Origin: Atriophallophorus winterbourni | Lineage: Eukaryota > Platyhelminthes > Trematoda > Plagiorchiida > Microphallidae | DNA: 64,000 nucleotides | Direction of reading: 5' to 3' | Assembly (NCBI GenBank): GCA_013407085.1 | Contig: JACCGJ010012785.1 | Location: forward strand, 1 to 64,000 | Shown here: positions 1 through 12,478 of the stretch, piece after piece | How the letters are laid out: every line of letters begins with the position of its first letter | Numbering within the stretch: position 1 is the stretch's first letter | Made by a program: the position numbers and the translations under genes | Notes under the pieces: model-generated | Told to the model about the DNA's origin: nothing | The model's input: only the letters and a program-made list of their open reading frames with translations | The model's database searches: none

Positions 1-222
1 GCCCGCACATACACACCACTACCGGTTTCTGGCTGTTTGCCGTCATCAGGTGGAACCTGTAAGATTAGGTTCAGTGAGCCTTGAAACAGTGGATAAGCGG
101 TGAACAAAAGTTAGATTTGAATGTCACTGTTACATAGGGTTTGCACAACAAACCACGGTATGATTCCGTGTTTAAACACCGTAGTTCGTTATACGAACCG
201 TATGTAACATTGGCATGCAAGA
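1..222 (-). repeat. HHR-A repeat, inverted unit plus short direct arm
   Basis: An HHR-A unit reads on the minus strand from about 160 to the left edge. A short plus-strand arm (about 165-222) holds a second copy of its hairpin region, so the two arms meet head-to-head. The minus arm carries the best preserved family A ribozyme core (16-53). The plus arm ends in the shared motif 'acattggcatgcaag', and an RTE fragment starts just after it. The unit is cut by the window edge. The identification rests on matches to the other HHR-A copies, above all those at 32.4, 42.3 and 63.1-64.0 kb. Confidence 0.8.
16..53 (-). ncRNA. Hammerhead ribozyme motif, family A (type I)
   Basis: Read on the minus strand: stem I strand CCAC, core CTGATGA, stem II arms GGC and GCC around the loop AAACA, core GAAA, palindrome ACCGGT, cleavage-site A (GUA), then stem I strand GTGG. 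All core bases are present. However, the first stem II pair (10.1-11.1, normally G-C) is C against A, as in nearly all A copies, so activity may be low. Stem III is a bare palindrome without a loop, so it can only form between two ribozymes, as in double-hammerheads. Activity is inferred, not shown. Confidence 0.7.
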
Positions 223-228
223 ATAACG

Positions 229-610
229 TTGATATGAAAGCTGTTGACATTGACCCAACGAGTTGTGAAGATTTCGCACTTGACAGCTTACTTTGGAGGC
301 ATAGTTTGAAGTAGCGTGTTCATGCTGGATAGAAACGCATACCGTTTGTGGGTGCTGAAGAGCAAATTGTTGCCGAACTACCGAGTAGTGTATATAGCTG
401 TAAACGATATGAGAGAAAGATCGTTTCTCTCAAACCGGATTGTCAAACCCCGCGTAGCTGAACAGCAATTGTTACCGAACTCCGAGTAGTGTGGCTGCTG
501 AACAGCAATTGTTACCGAACTCCGAATAGTTTATATCGCTGTAAACGATACGAGAAAGTGATCGTTTCGCTCAAACCGGACCGTTTAGTCATATCAAACC
601 CCGTGGAGCA
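229..610 (+). mobile_element. RTE-like LINE 3' fragment with internal duplication
   Basis: The start encodes DMKAVDIDPTS and then LLWRHSLK, which matches the C-terminus of the RTE copy at 54.1 kb (RDMKALGIDLAS, LWRHCVK). It is followed by 3' sequence resembling 54,200-54,350. A block starting 'gctgaacagcaattgttacc' occurs at about 355, 459 and 497. The first and third are long copies of about 90 bp and the middle one is partial, so this 3' region has been duplicated locally. This is a 5'-truncated, non-coding relic. Confidence 0.6.
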
Positions 611-3600
611 TGAGATAGTCGTGCGCTTATTGAATTCAGTCACAGCCTGCATCAATCAATCGATCGAGTCCAACCAACAATAGTAAGTGCATTAAAATAT
701 TTCTAAAATCAATTGTAACTGATGAACATCGCGTGAATATAATTTGTTTGCTTTTGGCTAAAATATCATGTTGGGTTCCAGGGCGTGTGCATTTTTGTAG
801 TAATGTCTTCATAATGCGAAATGATATGAGTTTGTCTGAACATCATACATCTTTATAATGAGAATGACAAAAAATCGAATCGTTTAATAAGAGGTTCGTA
901 ATCGCAGCCACCGTTTAATTTTTTTTCGAAAGCACCTTTACTTCAACAGCTGTTGTACTTGTCACGTTACAAATACATGTCATGAAGACTGACAAAATAT
1001 TAAATTTTCTCCACATTATAGCAACTAAACTTCTGAAGGATTGATGACCAGTCTACCATTGAGACATGTTGCATGCCACGAAGATCGTTGTGGGAATGGG
1101 TACACAAGTACCTTCATCTACATGACATCGCTGACTAAGCAAGAACTATTCGCAAAGAAAAGTGGTTTTTCGACATATTCTCCCATTTTGTGGATATCAA
1201 TCATTGACAGTCTGACAAGTGCCATCACCACGAGCTGAAAGCCTAGAGACAGGCTCTGTGTTTTCTCGTGATTGATGGATGAATTTGTGTGCAGAAAAAT
1301 TATTCTGGTATGCGCCAGTCGTGCAGTCATCATCACTTGGTATTAAGATGGTTTGTTTAAATACGTGTAAAACCTATATATATTATTGATCTGACAAAAT
1401 CTAAATTTAGAATCCTGCTATATTTTATATTCAGCGATTGTGAAGAGCGCTCATCTTTCGAGTCGGTTTCTATAGAATCACATTCCGGCTTGAGAACTGA
1501 TAATTTAAAACGCTAGCCTTTTTATTTTCACATTATTTCGAAAAACATTAAATTCTCAGTTAATCACGATTCCCGAAATGATATTTTTTATGTTCGTTGA
1601 TCCCAACTATATAACCATGCTACAAAATGCGCTTCAAACTCGGTCAACCATTTGGGATATTGGCATTCATTCGTGAAAGCTGATGAAAAATGTTCTCTTG
1701 CTCCTAAATCGCTTTCCGTTTTATGGCGGCAAAACATCAAACATCGCAATGCGACTTGTCCCGGGTTTGTCGTCCGTCTCCGTTGCATGCCGTATCCGCG
1801 GCAGCAACGACTGCCAATGAGAAGAAACGGTTTCGCGTTTGTTAGAACAGCGTTGACAGTGGGTCATTCTTCAACAGGTTTCAAAGTTGTTCACTCGAGT
1901 AAAACGCATGCCAAGCAACGTACCTGACATACACACACACACAAACCCATACGGTTGTAGATACGAAAAGATGTTACGTGATGTCACGGATGTACCGTGT
2001 TTGTCTGTGAAGGCGCGCGTGCATACTCGTTCATCCCGTACGGTTCGAATGCCAGTTCGAAAGCGCCATTCATTTTGCAATCCATCAAAACCTGTGTGCG
2101 CATATTAAATGTATACACACGCTACCCCTTAACGGGTATAGCAGAGAGATCCAATCCCCGATGTCAAGTTTGCCATTACTCGTGAGGACACGAGATGCGA
2201 AAGATGTCATTTCGGTTCATTCCACGTGGCAGTTGGAATGAGTAAATCTTTGGTGTTTTCCTTTGATCTGCCGACACATACGACCAAAGTGAAATATGTG
2301 TTGGCGGCGAGAGTGGCTGTCTACCTTTGTAGAGGTTATGCATGAACTTGTGGTACAATACGCAGGGGATGTTACTGTTTCCATATATGCGAAATGCCAT
2401 TTGAATTCTACGGTTTCCGAATGTAATGATAAAAATGAACGTGGCGCGGAAAAGGATGGGACGAATATTTCATTCAGACTCAGATGCCTCTACGTGTAAT
2501 TTATTGCAGGAAAGATGACAAAGAAGCAACTGTTGTTCGGTTAGCGCGTAACATCTAAAAATTAGGAAAACACTTTTACTTTAATCGAGATTTCTTAAAT
2601 TTTCTAAGGTGATTGTAAGAAAAATTTAAATCACACGAATGAATGACAAGTAAATGTTAAAATAAAAAAATAGAATATGTTAATAGTAGAACTGTTATAC
2701 TCGGAATTTATTTTGAGGTCCATAGACTAAAATATGTTTTTGTATTAAAAGTTCGATAGCTTGTGTTTCTTGCGTGGGTGTGTATTACGGAATTAGGATT
2801 AGGATGGGATGCTGCTTTAGTAATTCGGCTAAGTCTTTTTGGAACACTTAGTATACGAACACCATTGAAGATGACACTGTACACAGTGCTTCAAAAGTGA
2901 GTAATCAACAAAACGTTCCGCTTAAATATGCTTTGATATCTCTCTTGCAAGTGCATGCTTCATAATGGTCGACTTCCTGATTTTAACTCACCATTTCTCA
3001 TTCTGCTCACATAACGCAGCCATTATAGACGGCGCTATCCTAGTGCCGTTAACGTGTTCGCTTTAGAAAGCACGTCAGCTTTCCTTACTTCGTCATCAAC
3101 GATTGTTCAGGATACAACGGATGCTGTTTAAATGGAAAACATTCAGCTTCTGTTCGTGTCTTGCATGGATGGTGTGTGTTTCCTTGCGGTATAGTAACGC
3201 ATTAAGTACACACACGCTGTATGCCCAAATTTAAGTCCTCGAGTTCAGATTGCTGATACCCCAGACGCGAGTGTTCAAATAACTCAAGTGTGTATAACGG
3301 TTACAGAAAATAGCCATTGACATAAGTGCAATGGTATATCAAACCCCCATATGTCGGAAACTGATCAGTTTTACTGCTCCGTGATTTGAAACTGGAGATT
3401 CAAAACTTGTTAATACAATATAGCGAAAAATAATCTGTTATAAACTCCCTTAATGTTGTAGCTGCTTCAGTGTTATCGCTTCAGTTTAGCACATTTAAAA
3501 TTACATAATTACACGAAGGGTAAATATATGTTTTCGAAGGAGAAATAAAAACGTTTTTCAGGAACGCTTACTTGTGATATTGATTACTACGAATGGATGC

Positions 3601-4235
3601 GTACTAATTCTCGTAATGTACGTAGGGCAATTCAATATTGTGGACTAACTTTATCCTTGCAGAAAGTGCTTCCTTTTTACGAGACCGAAGGAACAAAAGG
3701 GTCAGTTACGTTCATAAATGTGTGAAGGATGTCATGATAAAGTTGACCATGAATGCAAAATCCTTAACATGACTCAGTCTCCGCATTCTTTACTTCGAGT
3801 TTGATTGATGATCCATTTTCTTTATCAGATATAGCTACAAAGCCGATGTTTGAATTAGCGATTTTCTCTTTAGGGCACCGCCTTCAAGGACCTACGAGTT
3901 TCACCTTCTTTGTTTCCTGGCGCCAGTCACCATCTTTCGCCCATTTCTCTTTAAATAAAGCAATTTTATTAATCGCTACAAGTGTAAAATGTCTAAAGGT
4001 TCAGCAGAGGGCATTCCACTTGCTAAATGTTGGACTGAATTACAATGTAGTTTGCTTTTGAGATTATTAATGAGCCCCACCCCAGAGTCATTTACAGATA
4101 GATTCCAGCTAGGTTCTTGTCAGTTGATTTACCTCAGATTATCGATAAAAAACCGACAAAAATGATAAGCAGGCTTGATCGACGAAATTCGTCTCTTTAT
4201 TCTTCTCAGATTAGTCTCCGACACAAAGATGACAT
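611..4235. other. No recognisable gene
   Basis: I see no transposon or protein family here. The part from 1,580 to 2,470 is richer in GC than its surroundings and holds overlapping open frames of 60-90 codons on both strands (for example 1,652-1,927 plus and 1,588-1,788 minus), none recognisable. A short CA run lies at about 1,930-1,945. The rest is AT-rich and stop-dense. Confidence 0.5.
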
Positions 4236-4575
4236 TCAATTCAATTCAATTTTAATGGTCTAAAAAGCATATAGCTATACAAAAAACCACAGAATATTAT
4301 GGCAACAACGAATAATATAACAAGCAAAAATGGGATTAGTTTGCTTACTGAGCTGTTCAAAAATCAATTAAAAATCCGAAGGACAGAAATTGTTTTCGAT
4401 TTGTGGGATAACAAATGTAGGTGCATGGTGTTAAGATGTATAGTTTTCTTCGATGCATGGGTTTAGGGTCAAAAATGCATCAAGGCTTCTCTCGAAAGTT
4501 TGCTGATTTGGTGAGTTTACAACATAATCCGGCAGATTGCTATCAGTCGGATAAATAAAAGAGTGTTCATTTTCA
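4236..4575 (-). mobile_element. CR1-like LINE 3' end (5'-truncated)
   Basis: On the minus strand this is the last ~100 codons plus 3' UTR of a CR1-like LINE, heavily mutated, ending in an (ATTGA)n tail at 4,236-4,256. It is nearly colinear with the 3' end of the long LINE at 27,836-28,160, including the 'tttaatggtctaaaaagca' block and the downstream 'aaccacagaata' motif. No intact frame remains. Confidence 0.8.
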
Positions 4576-5707
4576 AAAGTGTATTTTATCTGTGATTCTT
4601 TACCTAAGTTTAAAGATTACGAAATCAGCACACATGATCTCAGATATAATACTAAAATATGCTTGTTCGAATGTTCGTCTAAATTGAAAAGTAATTCCCG
4701 ATTGAAAAAAATCAATATTTGTTATTTTATTCGTTCGTTTGGTGTTGTCTTGCATGCATATAAATTAGCAGGTACATGTTCATTTTCTGAACAAACATGC
4801 TTCAGATAGACTGCACTATTGCCCGAGCACTTAGACTGATGTATGACATGAATCTGAAAGCCGCTAAATCATCAAGTTATAACGACAGCCCGCCTTTGTC
4901 CACGTATGATTTATAATAACGCGTTAACATCATTAAGACCATATTTAAACAAAATGTTTGAACAAGAATCGCAGTCTGGACCATGTTAGCGTTCGTTGTC
5001 AAAACGGGTGAATTCATCAATTTTGATAGACCGGTATCGCAATACAACGATTAACAATTTTTTGAGAAAATTAGTTGGATGTTATCTTTAACAGTGATAC
5101 ATAAATATATAGCTCTTGAATGATATGTTATCGTTCCATAATTTCTGGAAACTGAAATTCCCAAGCGGCATGACACACCGAAGTTTGAAAGTAAATTCGC
5201 GTCAAAAATACACACTTTTCATCTTTTCCTAATAATTTTATCGAAATGTTTGCTCTGGTTTAAGTCCACGAATATCTGTTCGCATATCTAAACTAGAAGA
5301 CATTATTTAACATCGGCCATACAATGAGTCCCTTAACCTAAAACAAAACATCTCTCTCTTTCACACAAATACAAATTCATAAATACTTTAAATCATTATA
5401 TTGATTTTATTTTCAGGCTTGCAGCAATTATCAAAAATCGAGGTCCTGGACATTCTACATCATTAAAAGAACTGCTGAAATCAGGGGTGCAAAATTATTC
5501 CACTTGGTATTCAAATCCAGATGTTACCAATGATCAAGCTCAATTGTGACCTGGTTACAATTACAATTTAGAATTTGAGTCGTTATTCTCTCTCAATGGT
5601 TTATCATTATTCATACCTCTCATGATAATCCAGCTGATAATCTTTGGTTCCTACTGACTCACGTCCAATTTCTCATTTTCAACCGAAGAATTTGAATTAT
5701 GAATATA

Positions 5708-5746
<39 letters not shown>

Positions 5747-6354
5747 ATTTGTGTGCTTTTTAACCCCATATATTTTAATTTAGTTATGTATCTTGAGCAT
5801 TCAATTGAATGAACTATTTTTTCAATTTTTATATTATGCAGTCGAATAAGAGGGTATACGTGTATTGCATAGTGTTGCCAACCAGTTCAATCAAACAAAT
5901 GTGTGTCATCTTTCAAAAAATAGAAAATTCATTCGTCAGTATTCAGCATTATCGAGTCATATAGTGTTGACAATTACAAGTATTACCGCGTTAAATTAAC
6001 TCCGAATTCGGGTTCTATTTGGCAGGTCACTTGAGGTCAGTTAACTTATGCACATCCTATTAGCGACTTTTGACAACCTCAACCAGGATTTAAACTCACT
6101 TGATCGTATAATGGAAGTTCAAGTGTTCAATAAGATTATGAAAGATCTATACGTTACGATGCTCACAATTGGGCACTTGAAAGTATTTCTTTGATCAAAA
6201 TGATTATCGTGTAACATCGTTCCAGTTGGGGCTGGAATAATTGAATGAAAATGAACATGACGATTTTGGAAGAAAATAGTTTGGTCAGATATTACATGTC
6301 AGTTAAATTCTACCATAATTAGTTAACGTTGAGTATTTTTGTTCGTTATCATGT
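4576..6354. other. No recognisable gene; TA microsatellite
   Basis: AT-rich sequence without coding signal. A pure (TA)n run of about 32 bp lies at 5,711-5,742. Confidence 0.5.
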
Positions 6355-6493
6355 GTTCAAAGCTAATCTACATGCGTTTGGGCACTTGAAATTGAACAGG
6401 TTGGTCGTTTCAACCGAATCTAACAATGGCTAACTGGCTCAACTTGTTTGCCATTCATCCACTGTTTGAAGCGCATGCGGATCCTGATCCTAC

Positions 6494-6540
6494 TGTCCCT
6501 ACCTGGTGAATGCAAACAGCACGAAACCGGTCGTGGCGTG
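6494..6540 (+). ncRNA. Hammerhead ribozyme motif, family B, one core change
   Basis: Stem I CCCTAC, core CTGGTGA (consensus CTGATGA, one change), stem II ATGC/GCAC around AAACA, then GAAA, palindrome ACCGGT and cleavage base C (GUC), followed by the stem I strand GTGG. The A6-to-G core change and the weakened first stem II pair should reduce or abolish cleavage of this copy. Confidence 0.7.
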
Positions 6541-6728
6541 CCTGTGATGGATAAGCATGCAAATGAGCTTTTTGTTTATAGTCTTGGGTTTGAAGCCAGT
6601 CTACATGAGTGTGGGCTCATGCGATTGAACAGGTTGGTCGTACCAACCTAATCCAACAGTGGCATGCACATGCACAACTTGTTTACTTTTCTTTTACTGT
6701 TTCAAGCACATGCGGATCCAAATCCTAC

Positions 6729-6775
6729 TGTCCCTACTTGATGAGTGCAAACATCACGAAACCGGTCGTGAGATG
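6729..6775 (+). ncRNA. Hammerhead ribozyme motif, family B, C3 changed
   Basis: The core reads TTGATGA instead of CTGATGA (C3 to U). Stem II is GTGC/TCAC with loop AAACA. GAAA, ACCGGT and the GUC cleavage site are intact. C3 contacts G8 in the active site, so this copy is probably weak, but it supports the family consensus. Confidence 0.7.
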
Positions 6776-6812
6776 TGTGTGTTATGGAAATGCATGTAAA
6801 TGAGCATTTAGT

Positions 6813-9395
6813 GAACATTGAAATTTTAAAAACGTTGCTTGTTAAATACACCTAATTTGCAGTCTAAGCAGCATCAGATTGGTTGCTTACCGTCGTAGTT
6901 AGTTGTCTCTTGGACCGTATCTCTCTGTTAAGACTAAACAAAAAAAACTATTTTTAATTTTATCTTTCTTTTAAAATTGAAATCTTCATGAAAGGCTCAT
7001 TAATTACGATGTGTGCAAGATTCCGAAAGTTTCTTACACGATTACAAAATTATACCAGCAAAAAAGTATAAATTATATTTATTATTCCCAAAGGATTCTC
7101 ACGTTTACAAAATTTTGTCCTGACTTTAAAGTCATAAAAGTCCAGCCCATTAGATTATTTAATTTGTATTAATACGATTAAAAATTCTATAAATTTCTAA
7201 AATAATCTCAAGGACATTGCTTATTCGAATGGGAAAGCGTCTCAGCAACAAAATTTATTATTTATTTATTTTTCACAATTATTGATTAATATAAAATCAG
7301 AGACATGGTCTTATAGAGCGTCGGCATCTTTCAAACAGGAAGCCACGGTTACAAATGACGCCAGAGTAAATTTTCAATAAAAATCTGCTTCATCTTGTGT
7401 ATTGTGTTGTCTACATGCAATAATAGAAATTGCGGTGAATTTAATTTGTGGCGTTACTGACACTCATGTTACGTCACCCCACAACTCATCCGTGTAGATG
7501 CTCGTTATCAGAAGGAAAATGTCTTGCTACCTTCATTGGAAATTGAAGCAGCGAAATTCGTTAAATAAATCAACAAGTTCAAGCCATTGTTGTATATGAA
7601 TCTCATAAAGAATCACGTCGTTCGAATACAAAATCATATAGGTTTTTCCAATCATGTGCTCAAGAAAATTCAGTCTGATCTACGCGCTAAGTTGCTATTA
7701 CTTGAGCAGTTTTAATTATTTGTTTGGTAATCGATAGAAAAATAATTTTATTAATATTTGGCTACCACATTCACAAAAGCAACCCGGGGGAGAATAATAG
7801 AAAATCGTTGGTGAATAATTGCTTGTAGTTTGAGTCTCAAATAATCGAATTCATGTTTACCAGGTTCAAAATACTCGTGATGACCTTGGAAAAATAAGGT
7901 TAGGCAGATTTCAAGCTTGTGTTAAAATCCACGGTAATTCGTTAACATTGAATCATTGAAATCGTGGCATTTTCTGCGTTAATTCGTCCGCCAAGTGTTT
8001 GCAGTTTAACAAATTATCCGAATTCGTTTGTTGGACAGTATCTACACTGTGACAAGCAAGTCTCGTGGAGAATTAGAACATTCTGGGAAACGTCCTCCTT
8101 AGATGACACATTGGAATACAAACCTGATGACATTCTTGGGACAAAATACATTAGCTTGATGACAAGGTGACAGGTCCACGTGTTTGGAGACACCTACAAT
8201 TGATTGACCAAATGTGCACACGGGACAAATCACACATTGGCATTTGGTCCGATAGATGTATCGTGCTTACAATGACAAGATTAAAGCCTTCGTGTTTTAA
8301 TTATGATTTGTAAATTATTGTTAGCGAACAAATAGACGTTACTCTGCATTTTATTCCACAGAAATAATAATAGTGATAACTCAGAATTTAACGACAGCTA
8401 GATTGAAGCAATTCTGACAATAATTTCGAAAAATGATTTTAAAATTCAAAGTATTCATTGGAACATATTCTAGATTTCATCTATAATTTAAAAATCACTT
8501 AAAGCAATCTTACGCTTCGGGGGTAAAAACAATTTATTGTTATCGTTGGTTTCGTGTATATTCCAAAAATATTGATCAGATGTATTCATTGATTCACTCA
8601 GATATATCTGTCAAATTTCAGTTGGCCAAAATATATTCTTATCACTTTGGCGTCGTGTTTACACGAAAATTCCAAATGATATTCATTCTTAAAAATAACA
8701 ATTTGTCAATAAAAAGTTTCAAACACTGGCGTCTGGATACATTTCCGAAAACAAATGAAAAATATCATGTTATTCAGAAAAGATTGAAGCATTGTAAAAG
8801 AAAATTTTCGGAAATGTTTGCAGCACTCAATGTTGAATGAAATGTTTTCCAGACATTTGCGGTTGTAACGCAGGTTTTATTCAACACAATAATGTACATT
8901 TATTGGTTATTAATTGAATGATTGAATAATTACATCACAGGTTAGGATGGAGTGATCTAAAATAGATTTCTATTATGTAAGCGCAGCTTCGGCAGCTCCG
9001 TTTGCAAGGTTGGATGCCCAGTACAAAATTCTCCCCATGTCTTGCTGCTAGCTTGCTGTCGAACAGATTTTTCAGTGGAATGATCATAGATATTTACCTA
9101 AGAAATGGATTATCTACTGGGCTGAATACTATTTACAAAGACTGACTTGAAGGTTTGTAACATTCTGCGCCCTCTGATACATACCGGATGGTTTTTAAGA
9201 TACGAATTTCAATATGTATGTTCAACCGGAACGCTTGACCAAAGAGTTTATCGTGATCTCATTCATCGGTTAAATGATACGAACTGAAGTCATTGATATT
9301 TGATTGATTATTTTGCTATTTTTGAGAAAACGCACTGTGTTATTCTAAGGTCAATTAAATTAAACTAAACTAAATTTATCAAGTTGCGCTTGTAT
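6813..9395. other. No recognisable gene
   Basis: AT-rich sequence with frames no longer than 86 codons (8,580-8,840 plus), none resembling a known family. No transposon ends recognised. Confidence 0.5.
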
Positions 9396-9811
9396 GCAAC
9401 TGTTGGGTAAGGTTTGTACGTCCAACCTGTTCAATCACATGAGCCCCCACTCATGTAGACTGGGTTGGATCCCATAACCATGAAAAAAAAGCTAATTTAC
9501 ATGCATTTTACGTGAAAAAAAGCTCATTTGTGTGTGTGATGGAGATGCATGCAAATGAGATTTTTTGTTCATGGTCATGGGTTCAAGCCCAGTCTACATG
9601 AGTGGGAGCTCATGTGATTGAACAGGTTGGTCGTACCAAACTTACACAACAGTGGCGTACATGCGCAACTTATTTACCATTCTTCCACTGTTTCAAGCGC
9701 ATGCGGATCCTGATCCTACTGTCCCTACCTGCTGAGTGCAAACAGCACGAAACCGGTCGTGGGGTGCGTGTGTGTGATGGAGATGCATGCAAATGAGCTT
9801 TTTTAAATAAA
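9396..9811 (+). repeat. HHR-B copy with inverted 5' arm
   Basis: Positions 9,396-9,520 are a partial unit on the minus strand. Positions 9,530-9,811 are a longer plus-strand unit, so the two arms meet head-to-head. The plus unit carries hairpin 2 (9,624-9,640, GGTTGGT with a changed 3' arm), the ribozyme motif at 9,720-9,766, and the family 3' end 'atgcatgcaaatgagc' followed by T6. Confidence 0.8.
9720..9766 (+). ncRNA. Hammerhead ribozyme motif, family B (best-paired copy)
   Basis: Stem I CCCTAC pairs over six positions with GTGGGG (one G-U). Stem II GTGC/GCAC is perfect with loop AAACA. GAAA, palindrome ACCGGT and the GUC cleavage site (after 9,758) are intact. The only core lesion is CTGCTGA in place of CTGATGA (A6 to C). 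The layout is type I: stems II and III closed or dimeric, stem I open. Confidence 0.75.
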
Positions 9812-11464
9812 ATTAAAGTATCAGAACTCCAGTTATTAATTCGAAATCGAACTTAGTGTTAAATAAGTACCGCTCACTGCCTCTTAGATTGTTAATTCAT
9901 AATATTTCATATTAAAACTAGTCAAACAATAGTTTCATGTGGGTTTGGTCTCCTGATTATTAATAGCTTACGCGATCTTACTCCATGTACATCACCATAA
10001 ATTGTGCGCAAAGTACGAGCAAGCACATCGGTTTCCAGCTTCCATGGCAATCGTGAGTGTTAATTGGATGAAACTTGTAATTTCAATAGTTTTATCTTAC
10101 AGTTGTTCAGAGTTCAAGCTTCATTTAGTGCTTCTCCTCTAATTCATGATCTATTGACCCTGATAATATTCTTTCCTACATCATGATTGCAAACAGCACT
10201 AAATCGGCCATGGAAAGTGTTTAGTTAAAAAGCATGCAACAATGGATATCATGTATTATCTTATTAGAACATCAATATTGGGTCCATATGACTGCATGAC
10301 TCGGATAAACTGATCCGAACTGTAAAGATATTGCAGGCCAAGTAATCTCAGAATATCCACTGCCGTCAATCAAAAACTAATCTGATGAATTCCAAAAATC
10401 GTATGTCTACCAAATACATTTTTGCAATTATTATTCAAAGCAAACTGTTATTTGTTTAACAAAAAGCAAATGTTATCTTCACTATACCGAAAGATATCGA
10501 ATCTACACCTAACCATTTCGCGATTACATCTTTCGCTCACAGGAATCACCATTACATTCAATCATGCGATACAACTAACTACCTTTTCACTGTTGTTGTC
10601 ATTTCTAAGCGGCGCATGCGAGTGAGAGAGATCAGAGACACAAGCAAACGATGTTCGTGTTCTTGTCACAGTCGATGTTTTATTCCAAGTGGGAATCATC
10701 GCGATTTATTGATACTACCGATCTTTTGACAGCTTCATTGTGCTAGCATGTGTCTGTAGCATAATCTAGCATGATAAATGCAACATGTATCATGCATCAA
10801 ACGGATCGACGTGTGTAGCAAACAGGAATAGATCCAGTGGGAACTGTATGATGACGCTACCGTAAGGTGGTGATTAAAATTGCATTTTCATGTTTTCGAG
10901 GACAGGAGCATAAAACAACCACTCAGTTCGGTTCGAGTGATTCGGGGACAGTCTAGCGTGGGTAGCGCTAGTAACAGACACATCAATTGTTTAAGTGATC
11001 ATCAATGTCATGTCGAATTGTCGAAAGTGTAGCGAATTAATTGTCCGAAATGCGCTGAACATCGCATGTATATTGTGACAATCAGTATTTGATCGAATAT
11101 AGCGTAGTGATATTCGTCCTATGCATAGACATCATTCATTTTAGGAGGGGAAAGTTGTTTCAGGATGCTAAGTTATCATTATTTTTAATGTTACTTTGTT
11201 TCGAATCTGATGAGGCAAAAATCACAAGTATATTTTCTAAATTCTCCTTCGTGTGTTAGTTTTAAAAGCGCTGATGACAAGGAACATTTCGGAGGATTGA
11301 TTCACAAGCATTGAGTTTTACAAATTTAAAATAGATTTTCTACAAACACCTCAATCTATTTGAGTTCTGAATGGTTTTGGAAATCGGAAATCTATATTGG
11401 AGGAACATTCAATGTTTGTTTTGAAGAAAACTTCTGAACGTAATAAATTTTTACTACGAAGCAG
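9812..11464. other. No recognisable gene; one decayed HHR-B trace
   Basis: At 10,140-10,250 a decayed HHR-B fragment keeps the block 'tgattgcaaacagcact', but the cleavage palindrome is lost. Elsewhere I see only AT-rich sequence and short unrelated frames. Confidence 0.45.
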
Positions 11465-12478
11465 GAATAAAAAGTGGATGAAACAAAGGGCAATATCATA
11501 AGAGTTTCATAACGCTACCAAGACAGTAGAATTAACACGACTGCGAAACAAAGTTATCAGCTTAATTCGAGATGACAAAGAAGCTTTCCAATCGCAATTG
11601 ATTTCTCAGATGCACCAGAATATGAAGCTCTTATATAGACTAGTAAACGATAGAACAAATATTAAACCAGGAGTCTTTGCCCTAAGAACTTCGTCCGGCT
11701 TTATAGAATTCATTAATCAGACCGCTGACCTGTTAGTAGACTTTTATGCCCAAGTTTTTGCGCTGAAATCCACGGAGCCTGATCATTCGACTTGTCTGAC
11801 CGACCTTGAGTGAAGTATTGATTACTCCGATGGTGGTAGCACAGCACTTACGAAAATTAAACGTAAAGAAATCTCCAGGACCAGACGAAATAACTTCAAA
11901 GCTGTTCAAAACCTGCCACGCGCAGCTATCCGAACATCTATCCTGTATGCTTAATAATTTTCTCCAAGCTGGCGTGGTACCAAAAGACTGGAAACTCGGA
12001 CAAATATTACCCATTTACAAAGGTGGTTGCCGTTCTAAAGTTAAAAATTACAGGCCAGTAACATTGCTGTCTTCGGTATCAAATGATTCTGAGCGAATAA
12101 TAACTGCAGAAATAATGCGACATCTGGAAACGAACCAACTTTCAGCAGTTGCCCAACATGGATTTCGCAGAAATCGCTCTTGTCTAACAAATATGCTGAT
12201 AAGCTTATACGATTGGACGAGAGTTGTATATGCGGGGGGGCATTATTCATGAGTGCTACCTGGACATTTCTACAGCTTTTGACAGAGTTGATCATAATTT
12301 ACTCTTAAACAAGCTAAAGAAACACGCTATTGTTGGAAGACTGTATGAATTGATAAGTGATGACCTGAGTAACAGATACATCATAGTTCGTATGGACGGT
12401 CAATTATCGAAGAAAATCGATGTCACTAGCGGTGTTCCACAAGGCTCAGTGCTTGGACCAATACTGTTCCTAGTCTAT
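11465..12478 (+). mobile_element. CR1-like LINE, 5' half of the interrupted host copy
   Basis: This encodes the linker and first half of the reverse transcriptase: QMHQNMKLLYRLVNDRTN, then LNVKKSPGPDEI, NYRPVTLLSSVS, HGFRRNRSCLTN and LDISTAFDRVDHN (motif A, catalytic D), ending at PQGSVLGPILFLVYI (motif B). Frames change at about 11,810 and 12,230, so it is a pseudogene. The continuation NDIPISNDS is found at 13,621, after an inserted LINE. The endonuclease part is missing, so this copy was itself 5'-truncated or has decayed beyond recognition. Confidence 0.9.

Larger units (their letters stand above)
6355..6812 (+). repeat. HHR-B tandem dimer
   Basis: Two direct HHR-B units, with predicted cleavage sites 235 bp apart (after 6,532 and after 6,767). 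Each unit has a first hairpin (CATGAG/CTCATG, 6,604-6,621 in the second unit), a second hairpin (GGTTGGT/ACCAACC, 6,632-6,648), about 83 nt of spacer, the hammerhead motif, and a 3' end rich in 'gcatgcaaatgagc'. Family B shares the spacer and ribozyme part with family A but differs in the hairpin and 3'-end regions. Confidence 0.85.

Noticed and set aside
10890..11000. Core promoter (ATAAAA followed by TCAGTT)
   Set aside because: The spacing between the two motifs is too short for a TATA-initiator pair and no gene follows.
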